DNA from: Dactylorhiza incarnata
Lineage: Eukaryota; Streptophyta; Magnoliopsida; Asparagales; Orchidaceae
Direction: 5' to 3'
Assembly: GCA_033032865.1 (NCBI GenBank)
Contig: JAWHQI010000024.1
Span: 558,001-622,000, forward strand
DNA length: 64,000 nucleotides
Below, one piece after another: positions 42,354-52,571 of this stretch. Position 1 is the stretch's first letter; every line of letters begins with the position of its first letter. Under the pieces are notes generated by a model. The model searched no databases, was not told where the DNA came from, and saw only the letters and a list, made by a program, of their open reading frames with translations. A program made the translations under genes and the position numbers.

Positions 42354-43936
42354 TCGTTGGGCCCCCTTTTGCAAATCTGTATAATAATTTTTGTATATGT
42401 ACTTATGAAAGTAATGAATACAATTTTTTGCTCGCCTTTTGTAGTCGCTTCTTGCATTTCTTCTTTTGTAGTTATGTCGAGTGGGCTCTTAGGATCGAGG
42501 CAAGGTTGAGTGCTCGCTAGACGACTAAGCATAGGCGAGATAGGATACTGCGGACGATGATCATATCTTGCTTGCTTGTTGGATACTCGCTTGTTGAATG
42601 CTCGGCCATATATACTCGCACTTTTATACCCGCACCTGCATACTCGCACCTTCCAAGGGAACACACCATCCCAAGTTCCCCATCCTACTGCTCTTGTTGA
42701 TGCTGTTTGAAGAGATCGATACGGTAGGGAATGCCTGTTGGGGAGGTTCCAATGGAGCACCTTCCAGGGGAACACACCATCACAAGTTCCCCATCCTACT
42801 GCTCTTGTTGATGCTGTTTGAAGAGATCGATACGGTAGGGAATGCCTGTTGGGGAGGTTCCAATGGAGCACCTTCCAGGGGAACACACCATCCCAAGGTC
42901 TCCGTCCTACTTGAATGCTGAATGCCGATCCAACCTGTTTCCTGTTGCTCAATAATTAAACGGGGAGTTAAGCACACTTAAGCACATTAACTCACACGAT
43001 AGGAGGAAAAATTCGGAAACGAACAAAAGAGGCACTGTCCCCTGATCAGTTAAGTCGATCATCTCTTCGTTGAATTGGGAGGTCGGCGTACAGACTTCTT
43101 ACTGATAATCTCACCAGTCGGATGAGAAATGCAGTCGGTGGGAACCGCGGCCAACATGCAAGGGGGGAGCTGATCTTGGCCATCATTGCAGAGGTTTGGA
43201 CTTAAGGGGACGTACAACCGAGGCATGTCCCATCACCCGCTCTGAGCTTTTACGAGAATCAAGTCGGAGGCCAGTTTCCCAACCTAACGCGGAGATCGGC
43301 TTTGCCTGCTTCTCTTCTTTTACTTAAAAACACATCTTTGACGAAGCAGATAAGGGCGAGCACCACCTTTGCCGAAGTCGATTATTCCTCCGTCGGATTG
43401 GGAGGTCGGCGTCCAGACTTTTTCCTGATAATCTCACCAGTCGGATGAGAAATGCAGTCGGTGGGAACCGCGGCCAACGTGCAAGGGTGGAGCTGATCTC
43501 GGCCGTCATTGCAAAGGCTTGGACTTAAGGGGACGTATAACCGAGGCATTGTCCCATCACCCGCTCTGAGTTTTTATGAGAATCAAGTCGGAGGCCAGTT
43601 TCCCAACTTAACGCGGAGATCGGCTTTGCCTGCTTCTCTTCTTTTACTTGAAAACACATAGCCGAAAGAGACAAAAGACTCACCATTTCCCATGTTTCAG
43701 GGATGTGATGGTTTTATTTATGGACAATAAATATATAGGGGTGGGATGTGTACATACTCCCGCTTAGGAGCCAAACCTTTTCAGGATGTCGTCGTTCCAA
43801 CTGTTTTCCAACAGCTCCCCTTTACGATGAGGGGTTCTTCCCGTCTTGGATTAAGCTTCCCGACGGCGGCTGATCTTCCTGCCGCGTCCACCTTTTGCTT
43901 ACCTAAGAAATCAAAAAAGGGAACCGTCCAAGATCA
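42354..43936 (+). repeat. Downstream part of B: minisatellites, no gene
   Basis: After gene 2 the sequence is A/T-rich with possible poly(A) signals (42380-42430). From about 42650 to 42893 a 111-bp unit containing GGGAACACACCATC is present 2.2 times. From about 43040 to 43663 a 323-bp unit containing GGGAGGTCGGCGT is duplicated. I find no supported ORF. The boundary between B and the minus-strand element E lies somewhere between 43665 and 43936 and I could not place it. Confidence 0.7.
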
Positions 43937-45177
43937 TCATCCTGCTCGCCTCGACCTCCAGGTTGTCAAACATGTTCGTGAGAGCGACGTAAAGATGACA
44001 CGGACTGAACCCCCGTTGCACACCAGGATTCGGTTGACGGTGGAGTCTTCGACGATCGCTTGAATCACACGGGCATCACGGAAGGGATTATCATTCCCTA
44101 ACATGCCCTCCTCCGAGAAAGCGATCTCCTCTAGCGGGGGTGGCGCTTGAGAGGTTGGAGCGACTTTCTGGCGGTAGGCCTGGTGGAAATTCATTTTGCG
44201 GAAAGATCCGAGCTCCGCTTCTCCATAACTCACTCCTACCTCCCCGGCCTTGATCCTTGACATTCTTGGCTGACCCGATCCCTATTTCTCCTCCGGCTAT
44301 TCCTCTGATTACGTATGTTCCCTTGACGGGCAACAACCATCGACTCTGTGCATCCTTCCTCCTGACGACCTTCTTGCCTACCACGATCCCCCCCCCCCCT
44401 CCGGCACCTGGTATTTTCTTCCCTCCTTTAGCCGTTCCGGAGTTTCAAAGGGTCTTCCCACTTCATGTCTCTCTGGCTCCTCTCCTCTGTGCTTTGCCGG
44501 CCTACGCTCTTCGGCCTCCTCCTCTCCAATCTTTGGGGCTCCTCCTTTCTTCTTACGGGGATCATTTCCTCTTCCTTTTCCTCCTCTCTGGTCAGCTGGG
44601 GGGACTTGCCCAGGAAGCCACGATTCGAGGCATCCTCGTAGACGTCTGACATGGTCTGGATGGGGACTGCATCCCCAAACCAATGACGGTATCGGATAGG
44701 GTCGTCTCTCCCCGAGTAGTAATTCATCGCGGGATCTCTTAATCCTTCTGGCACTAGCGCAGCGACGGTCTCCTCCCAGAATGGGCTCCTCCCACCAAAC
44801 TGGCGACGACCCTCTTCTTGGCGAGTACGGCCCCCATACTCGCTAACCTGGCGAGTACCGAAGTACCTCGCTTGCTCCTCCTCCTCGCTAAATCGAATTC
44901 TGCCAGCTCCCTGCGATACCTGCGGGTAGAACTGCGACCTCCTTGGTCGCTCCAGCTCCTCTCCATGCTCCTTCCCTGCTCGCCGAGGGTGAGCACCTTC
45001 TTCGGTTAGAATCGGGCAATGAGGCGAGGTCATCGTTCCTTCCGTGCGAGGTTGAAGAGCTACTCGCAAGGACTCTTCCATCCGCCGCGCGAATTCCTCG
45101 AAGACTGCTACCGTCACAAACTCAGCACCACTGGCCGAGTTGCCGACAACCTCCTCATGGTCGCCTACTACAACCAT
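43937..45177 (-). pseudogene. Element E gag/protease remnants
   Basis: Gag starts ATG 45177, 38 nt after the primer site. The first 170 residues match D gag (for example the block EGLRDPAMNYYSGRDDP versus EGFRGPEMSYYTGRDDP in D). Shortly after, the gag core is missing and the frame runs into arginine/glutamate-rich sequence ending at 44428. Further left, 44263-43937 encodes a protease-like piece where D has LVDNGSSVNVIF and E has LVCNGGSVRVIF, so the catalytic Asp is lost. A C12 run lies near 44390. Confidence 0.75.
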
Positions 45178-45214
45178 CTTTTCTTCCCACTAAGCTTTCT
45201 TTCTCTGGCTATTG

Positions 45215-45232
45215 TCCACGCTGACCACACCA
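45215..45232 (-). other. E primer-binding site, tRNA-Phe (decayed)
   Basis: Minus-strand TGGTGTGGTCAGCGTGGA differs at two positions from the complement of the plant tRNA-Phe 3' end (TGGTGCGGTGAGCGTGGA, perfect in D). Confidence 0.8.
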
Positions 45233-45235
45233 AAG

Positions 45236-45938
45236 TGTTGACGCCAGGAAAATCCTGACCTCATGATTCGGACCGATGCAGCTGGAGACTACTTGCCAAG
45301 CGGCTCGAAGAGATGGCTTGGAGGGCAACTATGAGGAAGCTAGAAGAGCAGCAAACAGGACCCCAGGTGCTACGGCAGGGAGGTCCCACCACGTACCCAG
45401 AAGCTCCGAAGAGACTTCCCTTCCAAGACCAAAAATGGCTGAGCTGGGTACAAAGAAGGCACCTACTTGGCTAGTACTGGGAGTAGCGGCCAAGTGCGAC
45501 AGGTTCCAGAATGCAAGAGCAGGGTTTCAAGAGCTCAAGTCCAGGTGCCAATCCAAGTACCCCTGGGGTCCTATTTATAGGAAAACCAAGGGGTAGGGGG
45601 GTTTTTATAGCCCAGCCCCTGCCCGGCGACTAGCGACATTGAGGCGATCTCCCCAGGAAAATGGGCGAGTATCACATATGGTCGCCCACCTTTTGGCGAG
45701 TATCCGGGCTACTCGCACGAGTGTGCCCCTACTCGCCTAGGCTTTCTTCTGCTCCTATGCTCGATGAACTCCGGAAGGCTGCGTTCGACAAACTCGTCTA
45801 CTACTCCTGCTGGCAAACTTTGTCTTGATATCTCGGATAGCTGACTTTTGTGTTGACCTTTTGACTTTGACTTTTGACTTTTTGACTTTTTGACCACGTG
45901 GCTTGGAGAGGGCCCACCCTCGGAGAATGGGTTGTACA
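45236..45938 (-). repeat. Element E 5' LTR
   Basis: 703 bp, starting TGTACAACCCA and ending GGCGTCAACA on the minus strand. It has two TATA-like boxes (plus-strand GTTTTTATAGCC at 45601 and CTATTTATAG at 45571), GGCGAGTA/TACTCGCC motifs at 45664-45745 and a W-box cluster in the outermost U3. The segment after the TATA shares CTTCTGGGTACGTGGTGGG with D and B. Confidence 0.85.
45853..45901 (-). promoter_or_regulatory. Cluster of six W-boxes and a G-box in U3 of E
   Basis: TTGAC occurs at 45853, 45861, 45867, 45874, 45882 and 45890, and CCACGTGG at 45894-45901. TTGAC is the core of the WRKY binding site and CACGTG the core bound by bZIP/bHLH factors. Such clusters drive stress- and defence-responsive transcription in plants; activity here is inferred. 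Confidence 0.75.
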
Positions 45939-47560
45939 TATACATAATTAAGGAAAAATCTGAATCTTTTGACGCAAGTTCAAGATTTTCAAGACTGAAG
46001 TTGAAAAACAAATATGAAAAGTCATCAAGATAGTTAGGTATGACATAAGTGATAAGTATTTTAGTAGACATGATACCTCCGGGCAACATAAAAGTCTGTT
46101 TGCTAGATACTTGAAGAGTTGTGGCATTGTTGCCCGGAACTCCATGTCGGGTAGTCTTGAGAAGAATCGTGTGGCCGAAAGGCGCAATCGCACACTTAAA
46201 GAAATGATGAGTATGATAAGTAGGACTAATCTTCGTGAATTCTTATGGGGTGAGGCGCTTAAGACTGTTGTGTATATCCTCAATAGATTACCATCTATGT
46301 CAGTACCATAAACACCTTTTGAGTTATGGACTAGAAGACAACCCAACCTTAATTATTTGTGTGTTTGGAGTCATCCTGTAAAGGTCTGATTATATAGTTA
46401 GGCATGACAGAAGTGATAAGTATTTTAGTAGACATGATACATCCGGGCAACATAAAAGTATGTTTGCTAGATACTTGAAGAGTTGTGGCATTGTTGCCCG
46501 GTACTCCATGTCGGGTAGTCTTGAGAAGAATCGTGTGTCCGAAAGGCGCAATCGCACACTTAAAGAAATGATGAGTATGATAAGTAGGACTAATCTTCGT
46601 GAATTCTTATGGGGTGAGGCGCTTAAGACTGTGGTATATATCCTCAATAGATTACCATCTATGTCAGCACCATAAACACCTTTTGAGTTATGGACTAGAA
46701 GACAACCCAACCTTAATTAATTGTGTGTTTGGAGTCATCCTGTAGAGGTCTGATTATATAACTCATCGGAGAGTAAGATTGTCTCTAGATCTTGTTGTTG
46801 CTACTTTATAGGCTACTCAGATCATTCTAACGAATTTAAATTTTATTCCCCTTCAGGAGGACTCAGAATTGTGTAATCGCAAATAACAAAGTATTTAGAA
46901 TTATATGTTGCTGGCGAACTGAAATGCTCTAGCACTATTAGAGAGGTCGAGGAAGTTGTGCCTATTAATTTAACTGTGCCCTTAGTGAAGAACCCAACAT
47001 TGCATGAGCCCATCATGGAACCTGTAGAGGAAGAGGAACCGGTCTTGCCACTGATTCCAATTAAGATTCCTCCGTAGATTCAGATGAATCATCCAACTGC
47101 TAGGAGATCTATTAGGCAGAGGAAGCCCGCAATTTCCTCAGACTATGAAGTCTACCTAGGCGAGAGTGATTTTGACATTGGTCATGTAGTTGATCCAGTA
47201 ACATTTAAGGGGGCTATTTCTGGACCTTAAACCGATCTGTGGTGAGAGACAATAAAAGACGAGATAGAGTCTATGAAGCTGAATAAAATTTGGGAGCTAG
47301 TTGAGTTGCCCAAAGGTTGCAAACTCGCTGGTTTTAAATAAGTGTTTAAGACTAAAAAGGACTCCAAAGGAATGGTCGAGCAGTTTAAAGCAAGACTGGT
47401 TCCAAGGGATTTACACAGAGAAAATGGATCTAATATAACGAAATTTTCTCACATGTTTCATTTAAAGATTCTTTTGGAGTAATAATGTCACGTGTAGCTC
47501 ATTATGATTTAGAGTTATACCAGACAGATATAAAACAAATTTATATAAACAATGCACACC
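45939..47560 (+). pseudogene. Decayed Ty1-copia pol fragment with internal tandem duplication
   Basis: From about 46026 the plus strand encodes integrase-like sequence (blocks [44 protein letters not shown]), followed by the integrase C-terminal and RT N-terminal regions up to about 47540 (for example ARRSIRQRKPAISSDYEVYL and EQFKARLV), with many stops and frameshifts. No LTRs, primer site or target duplications were found. The last part (47540-47825) is non-coding; within it a diverged motif CAAATGACCT...CTCAATT occurs twice. Confidence 0.85.
46026..46755 (+). repeat. 364-bp tandem duplication within the copia relic
   Basis: The stretch TAGTTAGGTATGACATAAG... to GGTCTGATTATATA occurs twice with period 364 (for example GGGCAACATAAAAGT at 46081 and 46445). 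Copies differ at few positions, so the duplication is younger than most of the decay around it. Confidence 0.92.
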
Positions 47561-47825
47561 ATTTTTAGGAGCAAAACAAATGACCTTAGAATGGATTTCA
47601 GTTGGTTCCGCTAAACTAGTAAATTCTATGAGTCCAACGGAATCGTCCGCACTCAATTCCGATGAGTATCAAAAAATTTGATGTGCATACACAATTTAAT
47701 GTAACATGTTTACCCTAAAAGGTGAAATCAAACAAATGACCTCAAAATCCAACGAAATCGACCGCGCTCAATTTCGATTAATATCAGATATTTTATCATG
47801 CAAAGGCGATTTTGGGTATCATAAT

Positions 47826-48591
47826 TGTACAACCCCGTATTCGCTGAGAGGTCCCACCCCAGACTCAAGGTCACTAGAAGGAGAAATGTTTGGGACAAGT
47901 AAGCATTCGCATGAGCCAAAGGGGGCTTTGGCCCGAAGAGCATGAGGAAGCACCCGCTGACGAGAACGCGCTGTAGCACGGACGGACGGGCGTATGAGGG
48001 TCGAAGCCCCGCTCGCTTGGGGAATCGGGAAGAGGCGAATGGGGTGGGGCCCCCGCAGACCACTCGCCCATAAGTAAGCGAATGGTGCCTTCACGGACCA
48101 CTCGCCCAGGGAGGCGAGTGGTGCCCTCAGGGACCACTCACACAAGAGGATCTGGGGGCAAAAATGACCTAGATACCCCTGTGGGCTGCTAATAGCCCTT
48201 CAGAACAGCGGAGTTAGGCTGTTAGCAGACCAATTTGGGGTGTGGTTAGTAAAACCAAACAGCGGATTCACGCTATTTGCAGTCCAAGATTAGAAAATCT
48301 ATAAATAGACCATTAAGGGCACCTTGGAGGAGATCAGATCTTTTCAAGCTCTCTCCTCCAGGCAATTTTCGGAGTTGGCTGCTAGTGCCCTCCAAGGTGG
48401 GCCAGCGGAGCATTGGTTTGGGAGGGGAAGCTCTCTAAGATCTTCCGGGTGTGTGGTGGGACCTCCTCGCTGCAGCCTTGAGTCTGTTCCAGTTTTTCCA
48501 TCCAAAGTCAGGAGAGTTTAGGGCGGGACAAGTAGGCGCAGGTTACACCCCCAGTGGGTCCAAACTCAGAGACTGGTTGATGGTTTCAACA
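47826..48591 (+). repeat. Element D 5' LTR
   Basis: 766 bp from TGTACAACCCCGTATTCG to GGTTTCAACA. TATA box CTATAAATAG at 48299-48308. Upstream (48056-48150) are four copies of CCACTCGCC/GGCGAGTGG type motifs in both orientations. Confidence 0.85.
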
Positions 48592-48595
48592 TTTT

Positions 48596-48613
48596 TGGTG
48601 CGGTGAGCGTGGA
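48596..48613 (+). other. D primer-binding site, tRNA-Phe
   Basis: TGGTGCGGTGAGCGTGGA, four nt after the LTR, is a perfect 18-nt complement to the 3' end (with CCA) of plant tRNA-Phe(GAA) as I know it. Confidence 0.88.
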
Positions 48614-48649
48614 CCGTAGCCAGTGCAAGAAAATCCCAAGCTGAGTTCG

Positions 48650-50100
48650 ATGACAGGAGATGGAGGAAATGGTTCTGACCCAGGCCACTCACAGCCACCG
48701 GCAACAATGGAGTGGCTGGAGATGTTCGAGAAGTTCAAGCGAGAGGTCATACAGACCATGCAAATAACTCTCGCCGGCAGGGGCGAGTGCGAGACACCCG
48801 TGGTCCCGGTGGTTCCGCCCCAGCATATCGGCGAGAATGCTCCGGGCCAGCGGCTGGGAAAGGAGGTCGCGGCGGAAGCAAGCGCGTGGGATCTCCCCGG
48901 GCGGCAGCTGTTCAACCGCCCAGCGAGTGCGGAGGTGTGTGAACTGACTCCGCGCGAGAGGACCACTCGCCGAGCAGGGGATGGGAGTCCCTTCTGTGAG
49001 TTGATCCTCTCGGCCCCGGTGCCAGAAGGGTTCAGAGGGCCGGAGATGTCTTACTACACCGGCAGAGACGACCCAGTCCTGCATCTGCAGTGGTTTGAGG
49101 ACATGGTCTCGATCCTTCCAATGACAGATGCCTTCCAGTGCCGGCTCTTTGCCACCACTCTGAAGGAGAAGGCGAGGGACTGGTTCTACCAGCTTCCCGT
49201 GGGTTTCATCTACGCCTTTGAGGACTTGCGGCGGAGCTTCAGGTTGCGCTTTTCAACGTCGAAGAAGAGGAAGAAGGATGCAGAGGCGCTCTTTAAGATC
49301 AAGCAAGGGCTGGGGGAGTCGTTGGCCCATTACGTGGATAGGTTCCAGGAGGAGGTCCTCCTCGTGCAGGAGGTGCCGAGGTTCACCCTCCAGATGGCAT
49401 TCATAGTGGGACTGCGAGATGGGTTCTTTAAAATGGACCTGAAGCGGAAGGCCCCTCTACCTTCGAGGAACTAATGGAGCAGGTAGTAGAAGAGATAGAA
49501 GGGGAGGCCGCCAACCCGGAGTTCTATAAGAGGTTGGAAAGATGAGCGAGCCAGAGGTGAGACACCAGGAGGGAAGGAGAAGGGAAGAACCCAGAGGTCA
49601 GGGGTTTCGGGGACAACAGCGGGATTGGGGCCATCAGGAGCCCAATAATCGGCTGGCTTGGAGGCCCCAGGAGGGTCCAGGGAGAGGTCAGGAAAGAGAT
49701 CACCAACGAAGGGGGGAAGGAAGGGTTCCGGGGTGGAGGCAAGTTCCCAGGCCACCTCACCCCCCCCCCCCCCCCCTCCCCCTCGGGTACAAGCCATGGC
49801 GGTAGGCCGAGGAAGAGGAGGAAGAGGAGGAAGAGGAGGAAGAAGAGGAGGTGGAAGAGGGGGCAGGGTGGCGTTGCCTTATTATGACTTTCATCAGGAA
49901 GAAGGTCACGCGACGGCCACCTGCCCAGAATTTCTGGAGATGAGGGGAAGAGGCCAGCAGCAGCAGCGGCCTGTGAGGATCGAAGAGGTGCTACCCGGAG
50001 ATGAAGTGGATAGATGCGAAGACAGGACGGACGTGGGAGCTAGGGGAGGGTCGGAGTGATCCATGGTGGGGTGGGAATAGAAGCGACTCGTAAGAGAAGC
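48650..50100 (+). pseudogene. gag: Element D gag
   Basis: ATG 48650, 36 nt after the primer site. Gag core from about 49010 to 49520, including KEKARDWFYQLP and SLAHYVDRFQEE. A one-base indel near 49455 moves the frame (the ELMEQVVEEIEGE stretch follows in another frame), a TGA follows at 49542, and a C-rich run at 49760-49787 shifts it again. An RG-rich segment (49800-49865) precedes a damaged zinc knuckle (YYDFHQEEGHATATC), where the first Cys is Tyr. Confidence 0.82.
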
Positions 50101-50109
50101 TTCCAGGCG

Positions 50110-52571
50110 ATGTTCAGGAGAAGCGTCGCGTTGACCTCCCAAACCCCACCCCCTCGGAGAAGCTCACCTTCTCGGCGGAGGATATGCCAGACTTTCAAGA
50201 CCCATTCTGTGACGCCTTGGTGATCCAGGCGGCGATTGAAAACTTCACCGTCACCCGGATTTTGGTGGACAACGGGAGTTCAGTGAATGTTATCTTCAAG
50301 AAGGCCTTTGACGCGCTAGAGGTGGAAGCAAATAGAGTGCAAGCCTCAGATGGACCCTTGTTTTGGTTCTCAGGGGAGAGGAAGGAGGTCGAGGGAGGAG
50401 TTGGCCTCCATGTGACGTTGGGAGGGGTCCCCAGGAACTGTCGGTTTGTCATTGTTGACGCTCCGAGCAGCTACAATGCCATATTGGACACCCTCTCATC
50501 AGCACCTTCCGGTGCGTTCCCTCGTCCTTCCATCAATGCTTAAAGTTCCGCAGCGGAGGAGTTCAGGTCCGGATCCGGGGGGATGCGAAGGTGGCGAGGC
50601 AGTGCTATGTGACTGCCGTCAACACTATCTCCTGGATAGCGGAGGCCGAAAAGGTGGATAGGGAGATGAAGGGGCCAAGGGGGCCAGGTGAAGATGGGGG
50701 GGAGAAGGAGAGGACAACATCCCCGGAGGCGAGGAGGAAGTGGCTCCGGAGGAGCGTGTCGAACCGATGAAAGAGGAGGATCCGGAGAAAGAGAAGACCC
50801 TGCCCGAGGGGAGGGAAGAGAAGAGTAAATGGCAAGAGCCAGCCCGTATTGAGGCGACTGAAGAAGTGGTCGAGATGGAGGTCATCACCCAGGGAGGAAG
50901 GGTGGAGAAGGTGCGGATCAGCGGGGGCCTCGGCTCAGAAGACAAAGGAAGGATGTTGGAGTGCATCCAAAGAAGCGTGGACATCTTTGCATGGAACGCG
51001 GCGGACATGCCAGGCATCGATGCAGACGTGGCTTGCCACTGGCTCAACCTTGAGCCGAGGGCCTGCCCCATCCGACAAAAGAGAAGGACCATGGCCGACA
51101 AGCTCGAAGGTCCGATCCGCGAGGAGGTGGCAAAGCTCCTCGAAGCAGGTTTTGTATCGGAGATCCAGTATCCAGGCTGGGTCTCCAATATCGTCATGGT
51201 AAAGAAGGGCGATGACCGCTAGTGTATGTGTATTGACTTTTCTTTGTTAAACAAAGCCTGCCCTAAGGATTGTTATCCCCTGCCTCGGATCAACACGCTA
51301 GTTGACTCAGCCGTCGGTTTTTCTGTGATGAGTTTTCTGGATGCTTTTTCAGGTTATCACCAAATCAGGATGCACCCCCCAGACATTAAAGATGTCTCGT
51401 TCATCACCCGGGAGGGGTGCTACTGCTACAAAATGATGCCCTTCGGGCTGAAGAATGCCGGAGCAACCTACTAAAGGATGATGGACCGGGTTTTCGGGAG
51501 CAAAGGGGGAGAAACTTGGAGGTTTACGTAGATGACCTCATGGTGAAGAGCACGAGCGTGAGTTCTCATCTCCAGGAAGTTGAGGAGATGTTCGCTACTC
51601 TGCGCAAGTACAAGATGCGGCTCAACCCCCTGAAGTGCGTATTCGGAGCCAGCAAGGGTAAGTTCCTGGGTCACCTTCTCACCCCTTCGGGGGTAGAACC
51701 TAACCCAGACAAGGTAAATGCCATAATGGAGTTGGGATCGCCGCGAAGCGCTAAGGAAGTCCAGCGGCTGACCGGAAAGATCGCAGGGTTAAGTAGGTTT
51801 CTCTCCCGGGCAGGGGAGAAATGTTCCCCATTTTTTAAGGTGTTACGAGGCAATCAGAAATTCGAATGGACGGAGGAATGCGATGAGGCTTTCCAGGCCC
51901 TAAAGAGGCAACTCACCAAGGCTCCGCTACTCCAAGGTCCTAAGGAGGGGGAGGACCTAGCCTTACACCTCGGAGTCGGGGCTGAAGCCATAAGCTCCGT
52001 CCTGGTTCGGGAAGAGGGTAAGAAGCAGCTACCCATCTACTACGTGAGCAGGGTTTTGAAGAAGGCGGAGCTCCGATATCCGATTTGGAGAAGCTAGCCT
52101 TCGCCCTGGTCATCTCGGCAAGGAAGCTCAGGCCATACTTCCAAGCCCACTCCATCCAAGTAGTGACCGATCACCCCCTTCGCAAAATCTTCGAGGGGGT
52201 AGATCATTCAGGGAGACTCGTGAAGTGGTCGATAGAGTTAAGTGAGTTCAACCTCACCTTCCTCCCACGGTGTTAATGAAGGCCCAAGCAGTTGCAGATT
52301 TCAGGGCAGACTTCGTGGTCGAGACGGAAGAGGAGCAAGTCTTACGCCACATCCCCTGGAAGTTGCTGGTCGACGGAGCCTCAGGCAAGAATTCTTTAGG
52401 AGGAGGGGTGGTGTTGGAAAGTCCTCATGGAGTGAGGATCGAGCAAGCACTGGTGATACATTTTCCCGTACCCAACAACCAGGCGGAGTACGAAGCAGTG
52501 ATTGTCGGCCTACGTCTGGCCCAGGAGCTAGGAGTTCATGATGTGGAGGTTCTCACCGACTCAATGGTAAT
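50110..52571 (+). pseudogene. pol: Element D pol: PR, RT, RNase H and second RNase H, truncated
   Basis: Protease has ILVDNGSSVNVIF (near 50260); a frameshift near 50490 follows. RT spans about 50960-51850 with TAG at 51220, TAA at 51472 and a frameshift at a G run near 51505; the YVDD box is at 51525-51536. RNase H runs to about 52260 with a one-base loss near 52080. Another shift near 52265 leads into a second, archaeal-type RNase H (VDGASGKNSLGGGVV, NNQAEYEAVIVGL, LTDSM), cut at 52571 by G. Both stops are one transition from TGG and CAA. No function is expected from this copy. Confidence 0.88.

Larger units (their letters stand above)
43937..45938 (-). mobile_element. Element E: internally deleted gypsy relic with 5' LTR, tRNA-Phe primed
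   Basis: Minus-strand 5' LTR at 45236-45938, primer site at 45215-45232, then a truncated gag and a protease remnant. RT, RNase H, integrase and the 3' LTR are not seen. LTR architecture and gag match element D. It is a deletion derivative or one end of a rearranged element. Confidence 0.75.
47826..52571 (+). mobile_element. Element D: gypsy retrotransposon (Tat-like, dual RNase H), cut by element G
   Basis: 5' LTR, tRNA-Phe primer site, gag, PR, RT, RNase H and a second archaeal-type RNase H are present in order; the frame is cut at 52571 by the LTR of G. Integrase and 3' LTR must lie beyond G, outside the window. The second RNase H is the hallmark of the Tat lineage. Coding regions carry several frameshifts and stops. 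Confidence 0.88.

Noticed and set aside
41741..42952. 403-aa minus-strand ORF across the C/B boundary
   Set aside because: It spans a transposon junction and the 111-bp repeats and is antisense to gene 2 exon C; it cannot be an evolved gene.
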